64,000 nucleotides of DNA from Pseudomonas fluorescens (GTDB lineage: Bacteria > Pseudomonadota > Gammaproteobacteria > Pseudomonadales > Pseudomonadaceae), in NCBI RefSeq assembly GCF_902498195.1, contig NZ_CABVIY010000002.1, forward strand, positions 248,001 to 312,000. Direction: 5' to 3'. Both the position numbers and the translations under genes were made by a program. The notes beneath the pieces were generated by a model. That model saw only the letters and a program-made list of their open reading frames with translations. It was not told where the DNA came from and searched no databases. Shown here one piece after another: positions 58,604 through 64,000 of this stretch (the first letter of the stretch is position 1; every line of letters starts with the position of its first letter).

Positions 58604-59104
58604 GTGAAAATCAACTGGGCCGAAAACCTGCGGCAAAGCGTGCATGAACTGGCGGAGTCCCTGGGCAACCTGTTCGTCGAGACCTTTCACTACCTGGCGC
58701 TGTTCGCCATCGGCGCGGTGACCGCGTGGGCGGCGGTGATGGAATTTCTCGGCATGATCGAGGAAGGACACATCAAGATCGACGACATCTTGCTGCTGTT
58801 CATCTACCTGGAACTGGGGGCGATGGTCGGGATTTACTTCAAGACCAACCACATGCCGGTGCGCTTCCTGATCTACGTGGCGATCACCGCGCTGACCCGC
58901 CTGCTGATTTCCAACGTGTCGCACCACAATCCACCGGATCTGGGGATCATCTACCTGTGCGGCGGAATCCTGCTGCTGGCCTTTGCGATCCTGGTGGTGC
59001 GTTACGCGTCGTCGCAATTTCCATCGGTGAAGATTGAGAACCCGCACCGCAAGATCGGCGCGGGCTCCAGTGAACATCCGGAAGTCGAGAAGGGCGAAAT
59101 TTAA
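58604..59104 (+). CDS. psiE: PsiE, phosphate-starvation-inducible membrane protein
   Basis: 166 aa from GTG 58604, with AAGGAAG upstream. Four membrane segments (about 20-48, 56-80, 86-106, 113-135) and a cytoplasmic tail. PsiE family; named from E. coli phosphate starvation induction, role unknown. No pho box was identified. The TAA stop overlaps the convergent DUF3509 gene stop by three bases. Confidence 0.9.
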   Translation: MKINWAENLRQSVHELAESLGNLFVETFHYLALFAIGAVTAWAAVMEFLGMIEEGHIKIDDILLLFIYLELGAMVGIYFKTNHMPVRFLIYVAITALTRLLISNVSHHNPPDLGIIYLCGGILLLAFAILVVRYASSQFPSVKIENPHRKIGAGSSEHPEVEKGEI

Positions 59105-59418
59105 AGGCCCATGGCTGGTCGGGGCCGGCCTTTGACCGGGGGTGGCGGCAGGTTGCGCGCGCCGCCATCGGTCATGGCTTCGAGGATTGCCACCGCGCTG
59201 TGACCCTGTTCGATGGCAATGCCGAACTGAATGCTTTGCACCAGGCGTTTGAGGCGATCGGGGTCATTGCGTTGCTCGGCGCTGATCATGCGCTTGGCGA
59301 CCACGCGGCCACTGTTGGACAGGGTCAGCATGATGCTGCCGTCCAGGCCCTGAATACTCAGGTTGATCTGGTAATCCGCTGCAAAGGCATCGGTAATAAG
59401 CTGAAAAGGGTTGTCCAT
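59101..59418 (-). CDS. DUF3509 protein
   Basis: 105 aa (MDNPFQLITDAFAADYQINL). DUF3509 family, known mainly from Pseudomonas; alpha/beta pattern with ISIQGLDGSIMLTL-like strand and a proline-rich tail (NLPPPPVKGRPRPAMGL). Function unknown; in several Pseudomonas a DUF3509 gene is sigma-factor or stress-linked, but nothing here shows that. Convergent with psiE, their ends overlapping. Confidence 0.85.
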   Translation of the reverse strand: MDNPFQLITDAFAADYQINLSIQGLDGSIMLTLSNSGRVVAKRMISAEQRNDPDRLKRLVQSIQFGIAIEQGHSAVAILEAMTDGGARNLPPPPVKGRPRPAMGL

Positions 59419-59722
59419 GATGCGTCACCGCCTGATTGAACGTGCAGTTGTTGACCGGTCGATATCGGGATTAGTTCGCAACACCGGACCATCGGCCATT
59501 TCGAGGCCACATCGCCATCAATGCTTGCAAAGGGGGTGTAGCAAGGGGCATGCCGGATAGATTGTCGGACAATAAATGGGTGAGGTCGGGGGCAGGCACG
59601 CGTGAATGTGTGCGCGGGCTTGCTCGCGAAGGCGGTATGTCAGGTACGTATAGGTAGACTGACACGGCCCTTTCGCGAGCAAGCCCGCTCTCACGTGGTC
59701 CGTTTCAGGGCAGGAATGCCGG
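59419..59722. other. Gap between the DUF3509 gene and sdaA
   Basis: 304 bases. The right part (59607-59695) is a family A REPIN; the left part holds only short frames without start signals. Confidence 0.5.
59607..59695. repeat. REPIN-like inverted REP pair (family A)
   Basis: TGTGTGCGCGGGCTTGCTCG near 59608 and inverted CGAGCAAGCCCGCTCTCACG ending at 59695; both outer ends differ slightly from the other copies. Confidence 0.87.
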
Positions 59723-61099
59723 TCAGCATTCCACCCAGCTCACCGCCAAGCCGCCCCGTGACGTTTCCTTGTATTTATCGTGCATATCGGCGCCGGTATC
59801 GCGCATGGTGCGGATCACCCGGTCCAGGGAAATGAAGTGCTTGCCGTCACCGCGCAGGGCCATTTGCGTGGCATTGATCGCCTTCACTGCGGCAATCGCG
59901 TTGCGCTCGATGCACGGCACCTGCACCAGCCCGCCCACCGGGTCGCAAGTCAGGCCGAGGTTGTGTTCCAGGCCAATCTCCGCGGCGTTTTCCAATTGCT
60001 CCGGTGTGGCACCCAGCACCTCCGCCAGGCCCGCGGCGGCCATGGCGCAGGCCGAGCCGACTTCGCCCTGGCAGCCGACCTCGGCACCGGAGATCGAGGC
60101 GTTTTTCTTGCAGAGAATGCCGACGGCTGCCGCGCCCAGGAAGAACGCGACCACGTCATCGTCCGACGCGTCCGGATTGAATTTCATGTAGTAGTGGAGC
60201 ACCGCCGGAATGATCCCCGCCGCACCGTTGGTCGGGGCCGTGACCATGCGTCCGCCGGCGGCGTTTTCCTCGTTCACCGCGAGGGCGAACAGGTTGACCC
60301 ATTCCATGGCCGACAGGGTCGAGGTGATGACGTTCGGCTTGCCGATTTCCAGCAGGCTGCGGTGCAATTTCGCTGCGCGACGCGGGACATTCAGACCGCC
60401 GGGCAGAATGCCTTCGTGCTCCAACCCTTGCTCAACGCATTCGCGCATCACCGACCAGATGTGCAGCAGGCCCTGACGGATGTCTTCGTCACTGCGCCAG
60501 GCCCGTTCGTTGGCCATCATCAGTTCGGAGATCCGCAGACCGTGCTGGTTGCAGAGCTGGAGCAGTTCGACTGCGCTGGAGAAGTCATACGGCAGCACCA
60601 CATCGCTGGCAGGCGCAGTACCGGATTCTGCTTCAGCCGCTTCGATGATGAAACCGCCACCGACCGAGTAGTACGTCTGCTCGAACAGCTCGCCGGTTTC
60701 GCCAAAGGCTGTCAGGGACATGGCGTTGGGATGGTAGGGCAGGCTCTCGTCGAGCAGCAGCAGATCGCGCGACCAGTCAAAGGCGATGGTCACCTGGCCG
60801 GCCAGGGACAGTTCGGCGGTTTCGCGCAGGGTTCGGATGCGGTCGTCGATGGTGGTGGGATCGATACGGTCCGGCCACTCGCCCATCAAGCCCATGACGC
60901 AGGCGCGGTCAGTGGCGTGACCGACGCCGGTGGCCGACAGGGAGCCGTAAAGCCGGATTTCCACGCGCCGCACGTCAGACACCAGAGCCTGGTCGACCAG
61001 CGCCTGGGCGAAGGTCGCCGCCGCGCGCATCGGACCGACGGTATGGGAGCTGGAGGGACCGATACCGACTTTGAAGAGATCGAAAACACTGATAGCCAT
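59723..61099 (-). CDS. sdaA: L-serine ammonia-lyase (L-serine deaminase), 4Fe-4S type
   Basis: 458 aa from ATG 61099 ([20 protein letters not shown]); the open frame continues far upstream without family similarity. Single-chain SDH with beta domain (SSHTVGPM at about 16-22) and alpha domain with cluster cysteines in [25 protein letters not shown] and LTCDPVGG. It converts L-serine to pyruvate and ammonia, needs an oxygen-sensitive 4Fe-4S cluster. Divergent from a LysR gene with 135 bases between, which suggests that regulator controls it. Confidence 0.95.
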   Translation of the reverse strand: MAISVFDLFKVGIGPSSSHTVGPMRAAATFAQALVDQALVSDVRRVEIRLYGSLSATGVGHATDRACVMGLMGEWPDRIDPTTIDDRIRTLRETAELSLAGQVTIAFDWSRDLLLLDESLPYHPNAMSLTAFGETGELFEQTYYSVGGGFIIEAAEAESGTAPASDVVLPYDFSSAVELLQLCNQHGLRISELMMANERAWRSDEDIRQGLLHIWSVMRECVEQGLEHEGILPGGLNVPRRAAKLHRSLLEIGKPNVITSTLSAMEWVNLFALAVNEENAAGGRMVTAPTNGAAGIIPAVLHYYMKFNPDASDDDVVAFFLGAAAVGILCKKNASISGAEVGCQGEVGSACAMAAAGLAEVLGATPEQLENAAEIGLEHNLGLTCDPVGGLVQVPCIERNAIAAVKAINATQMALRGDGKHFISLDRVIRTMRDTGADMHDKYKETSRGGLAVSWVEC

Positions 61100-61234
61100 G
61101 CTAAAGCCTATTCCTGAAATGGAAGATGAATCGCTGCCATTTTTGTAGGACAAGCGCACTTTCAGCGATACTGCCAACCTCGGTCCTACGTGACCAACGA
61201 AACTTCCTAAGACAGCCTTTAGCAGGACTAAACG

Positions 61235-62182
61235 ATGAGTCGTCAATTGCATGCCCAGACTTATGTATGGCTGCAGGTGTTTTCCTGTGCCGCCCGACAC
61301 TTGTCGTTCACCCGTTGCGCCGAAGAACTGCACATCACGCCGGGCGCGGTTAGTCAGCAGATCCGCCAACTGGAAGAGCGCTTGGGCTTTCGCCTGTTTC
61401 ACCGGCGTGCCCGGGGCGTTGAGCTGAGCGCCGAAGGCCAGCGTCTGGCCATTACCGTCAACGAAGCCTACGGCAGTATCGACGCGGAATTGCGCCGGCT
61501 GGACGCGGGCATGATCAGCGGAACCCTGCGGGTTCGGTCGATTCCGTCATTCCTGAGCAAATGGCTGACCCCGCGCCTGCCGCGCCTGCAACAACGGTTT
61601 CCGGACATCCAGTTACGCCTGGTGGCCGAGGACAGCAGCGTGCCGCTGCACGAAGGCGATTTCGACCTGGCCATCGACCTGAACGACGGCAGCTACCCGG
61701 GGCTGTTATCCACAGCCTTGCTCGATGAACAGATTTTTCCCGTCTGCGCTCCCGGCCTGTTGCGCGGTCGCCCGCCACTGCATGGCCCGGCGGACCTGAT
61801 GCATTTTCCGTTGCTGCACGACATCACCGCCTGGCGCGGCAGCTACGAATATGCGGAGTGGGAGTTTTATCTCAACGCCATCGGGTTTGAAGGCGCGGAT
61901 GTGCGGCGCGGGCACACGTTCAATCGCAACCACCTGACCATCGAGGCGGCTATCGCCGGGATGGGGGTGGCAATTGCCCGGCGAACGCTGTTGAACGATG
62001 AGCTAGAGCGAGGGGCGTTGATTGTGCCGTTTGGCCTGGCGGTGCCCAATCACAAGCGCTACATGGTGCTCTATGCGCCGGGTGCGCTGAGCCATCCTGG
62101 CGTGCGTGCGGTGCATGACTGGCTGGTGGAGGAAGCGGGGATTTTTCGTGGACTGCATCCGCTTGGGGATCAGCAGATGTGA
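61235..62182 (+). CDS. LysR-family regulator, GcvA/DsdC-like
   Basis: 315 aa. N-terminal wHTH (FSCAARHLSFTRCAEELHITPGAVSQQIRQLEERLG, about residues 16-50) and a periplasmic-binding-like effector domain (about 95-300). The HTH reads like the GcvA/DsdC group that controls glycine cleavage or D-serine genes. Divergent from sdaA, so a serine or glycine-related response is plausible. An inverted GTAGGAC/GTCCTAC pair (61145-61151, 61183-61189) lies in the shared region and could be its site. Confidence 0.85.
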   Translation: MSRQLHAQTYVWLQVFSCAARHLSFTRCAEELHITPGAVSQQIRQLEERLGFRLFHRRARGVELSAEGQRLAITVNEAYGSIDAELRRLDAGMISGTLRVRSIPSFLSKWLTPRLPRLQQRFPDIQLRLVAEDSSVPLHEGDFDLAIDLNDGSYPGLLSTALLDEQIFPVCAPGLLRGRPPLHGPADLMHFPLLHDITAWRGSYEYAEWEFYLNAIGFEGADVRRGHTFNRNHLTIEAAIAGMGVAIARRTLLNDELERGALIVPFGLAVPNHKRYMVLYAPGALSHPGVRAVHDWLVEEAGIFRGLHPLGDQQM

Positions 62183-62396
62183 GAATTTGTGACAGAGGTG
62201 CGGGGCGACCCAACTCCCGACCTTAACAGCGCTTTTACCGGTTGTCCGGCTTTTTCTGCGATTACGAAATTATCTTTTTTCAGGGGTTGAATTGTTCAGC
62301 GTACAGACCGATTGTGTAACCAAGAGGTCACGGTGATGACGCCCAAGGGCTTAGCTGACCGGCCTCTCGCGAGCTAGCTGAAATAAGGGATGAACT

Positions 62397-62807
62397 ATGC
62401 AAATCCAAGTCAATAGCGATAACCATATTCAAAGCAGCATCCGACTGGAGGAGTGGGTACGAACCACCATTGAGAGCACGCTCGAACGTTATGAGGAGGA
62501 CTTGACCCGCGTCGAGGTTCACCTGCGGGACGAGAACGGCGACAAGCCCGGTCCCCACGATCTACGCTGCCAACTGGAAGCGAGGCCAAAAGGCCACCAA
62601 CCGATTTCTGTCACCCATAAAGCCGCCAGCCTGGAACTGGCGATCGACGGGGCTGCCGAGAAGCTCGAGCATGCACTGGAACACCTGTTCGGCAAATTGC
62701 GCGGCAAGCCACGCGCCGCCGTAGTGCCATTCGAGCGCAGGCCTCATGCCGATAAGCTGCTGGAAGAAGAGTTTCTTGAAAACGAACAGGCCGCGCAAAA
62801 CGCCTGA
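62397..62807 (+). CDS. HPF/RaiA-family ribosome-associated protein (second copy)
   Basis: 136 aa with AAGGGA 7 bases before the ATG. An S30AE-like fold in residues 1-100 (MQIQVNSDNHIQSSIRLEEW, VEVHLRDENGDKPG, SLELAIDGAAEKLEHAL), followed by an acidic tail (HADKLLEEEFLENEQAAQNA). It is longer and clearly different from the short HPF at 609-917, and its tail is not the dimerising domain of long HPF. A likely role is ribosome binding under stress, but inhibitory or other functions are open. Ends at a terminator. Confidence 0.82.
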   Translation: MQIQVNSDNHIQSSIRLEEWVRTTIESTLERYEEDLTRVEVHLRDENGDKPGPHDLRCQLEARPKGHQPISVTHKAASLELAIDGAAEKLEHALEHLFGKLRGKPRAAVVPFERRPHADKLLEEEFLENEQAAQNA

Positions 62808-62830
62808 AGCCTGATTTAACTTCCCCCATG

Positions 62831-62864
62831 AAAACGGGCCTGCCATCGCAGGCCCGTTTTGTTT
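62831..62864. terminator. Terminator after the second HPF-like gene
   Basis: AAAACGGGCCTGC and GCAGGCCCGTTTT pair around CATC. T runs on both sides, so it may serve both convergent genes. Confidence 0.9.
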
Positions 62865-62906
62865 TGCCGGACGATCGCCGTGCAAGGCGGGAACGATCGG
62901 CGCGGG

Positions 62907-64000
62907 CTAGAACGCCACAGACGTCTGGACATAAACCGTCCGCGGTTCTCCCACGTACTTGCCCTTGTTGTTGTCGTCGAACGAACGGGTGAAGTACTGG
63001 TGATTGAGGATGTTCTTGACCCCCACCGCCACTGTCAGGTCCGACAATTGCGGTCCGAAATCATAAGCCGCACGGCTGCTGAACAGCATGTACCCCGGAA
63101 TTTTGCCGGTGCTGCCGTCGGCGCTTTCGGCCGAGGTGTTGGCGTTGTCGGCGAACTGGTCACTCTGATAGCTGCTGTCCAGGTTCAGCTTCCACGCACC
63201 TTCGGTGTAACCCACGCCTAAAGTACCTTTGTGCTTCGAGGAGAACGGCACACGATTGCCTTTGTTCGGCCCGTCTTCGCGGATGGTCGCGTCAATATAG
63301 GCGTAGGTGGCGTATACATCGAAACCCGCCAGCGCCGGGCTCAGGTCCTCGAGGGCGTAGTTGACGCTGGTTTCGATACCTTGATGGCGCGTTTCGCCTC
63401 GGGCGATCACCGAATCGTTGGTCTGGTTGCTTTCGTACTGGTTGTCGAAGTTGATCAGGAACGCGCCGATTTCCGCCCGCAGCGCACCGTTGTCGTAACG
63501 GGTGCCCAATTCCCAGGTCCGCGCCTTCTCCGGTTTGACTTCGCCACTGCTTACCCGGTTAGGCATCTGGCTGTATTGCACGCTGCCGAACGAGCCTTCG
63601 GTGTTGGCGTAGAGATTCCAGCTGTCGGTCAGGTGATAAAGCACGTTCAGTGCCGGCAGCGCGGTGTTGTAGTCGCCCTGGTATTTTTGGTGGGTCAGGT
63701 TGTTGGTTTGCTGCGAGTCGATCATCTCGTAGCGGACACCCGGTGTGATGGTCCACTGGCCGATATCGATCCGGTCGTCGACAAAGAACGCATTGGCTTC
63801 GGTGCCACCTCGGGTATCGCGGTCGTTGCGGCTGCTGGTGGTCGGGTATTCGTTGCTGGCAATCGGCGTGCGGTAGCGCAATTCGTGGCCCGCCTCGTTG
63901 ATGTAGCGGTAGCCGATGCCGACTTCGTGGCTCGTGGCGCCGAGGTCGAAGCCTTGGGCGAAACGGGTTTCCAGGCCGCGCACCCAATACTCGCGCGGCG
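62907..64000 (-). CDS. TonB-dependent receptor, FecA-like, 3' part (cut by window end)
   Basis: The last 364 or so codons are present; the 5' end is outside the window. Sequence is a barrel with alternating polar/aromatic strands, ending YVQTSVAF with the C-terminal phenylalanine, and includes SSYQSDQFADNANTSAESADG and KNILNHQYFTRSF. These resemble the ferric citrate receptor FecA, but the plug and any signalling extension are not visible. It transports an iron chelate across the outer membrane. Look upstream, beyond 64000, for fecI/fecR type genes. Confidence 0.8.
   Translation of the reverse strand, partial: PREYWVRGLETRFAQGFDLGATSHEVGIGYRYINEAGHELRYRTPIASNEYPTTSSRNDRDTRGGTEANAFFVDDRIDIGQWTITPGVRYEMIDSQQTNNLTHQKYQGDYNTALPALNVLYHLTDSWNLYANTEGSFGSVQYSQMPNRVSSGEVKPEKARTWELGTRYDNGALRAEIGAFLINFDNQYESNQTNDSVIARGETRHQGIETSVNYALEDLSPALAGFDVYATYAYIDATIREDGPNKGNRVPFSSKHKGTLGVGYTEGAWKLNLDSSYQSDQFADNANTSAESADGSTGKIPGYMLFSSRAAYDFGPQLSDLTVAVGVKNILNHQYFTRSFDDNNKGKYVGEPRTVYVQTSVAF

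Overview
The window is ordinary chromosome of a fluorescent Pseudomonas (P. fluorescens group). This rests on long gene blocks in Pseudomonas order (rapZ-ptsN-hpf-rpoN-lptB-lptA-lptC-kdsC-kdsD, mlaFEDCB-ibaG-murA-hisG-hisD-hisC, algW, cysD-cysNC), on GC-rich codon use, and on a dozen short inverted repeat pairs of the REP/REPIN kind typical of this group. No rRNA, tRNA, CRISPR array, IS element or prophage was recognised.

Layout. 1-14.3 kb is conserved housekeeping: nitrogen PTS, sigma-54, the LPS transport and Kdo genes on the minus strand, then the Mla phospholipid transport operon, murA and three histidine genes on the plus strand. 14.4-17.2 kb is a metal uptake pair (a DUF4198 protein and a TonB-dependent receptor) with a large dyad over the receptor start. 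17.3-33.1 kb holds algW, a Nif3 protein, the sulfate activation genes cysD and cysNC, an acyltransferase with pta, slyD, a glutathione peroxidase, an old yellow enzyme homologue, a glycosyltransferase, cysZ, trxB and a class III aminotransferase. 33.3-35.7 kb is the tetrahydromonapterin cluster folM-folE-folX with two small conserved genes. 35.9-39.3 kb holds a MerR/LitR-type regulator lacking the B12-ligand histidines, a PilZ-like protein, a short LOV blue-light receptor and a flavodoxin: a plausible light-sensing locus. 39.5-42.3 kb is a class II aldolase, an Asp-nucleophile hydrolase and an SDR.

42.4-45.4 kb is the clearest accessory island: an S-type pyocin-like bacteriocin, a small overlapping gene that is probably its immunity protein, and a small cysteine-rich unknown gene with an ideal ribosome binding site and its own terminator. 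45.5-51.4 kb is a DUF1302/DUF1329 envelope pair followed by a large MalT-type LuxR regulator. 51.4-55.7 kb is the homogentisate pathway (hmgR divergent from hmgA-fahA-maiA) with a palindromic operator. The rest contains a SirB1 protein, leucine dehydrogenase, SOS-regulated yebG with a near-perfect LexA box, psiE, a DUF3509 gene, L-serine deaminase with a divergent LysR regulator, a second ribosome-hibernation type protein, and the 3' part of a FecA-like receptor cut by the window end.

The best candidates for new biology are the bacteriocin with an unassigned C-terminal domain, the LOV/PilZ-like/LitR locus, the cysteine-rich small gene beside the bacteriocin, and the operator-like dyad of the metal receptor. 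Everything here was read by eye; no database search was run.
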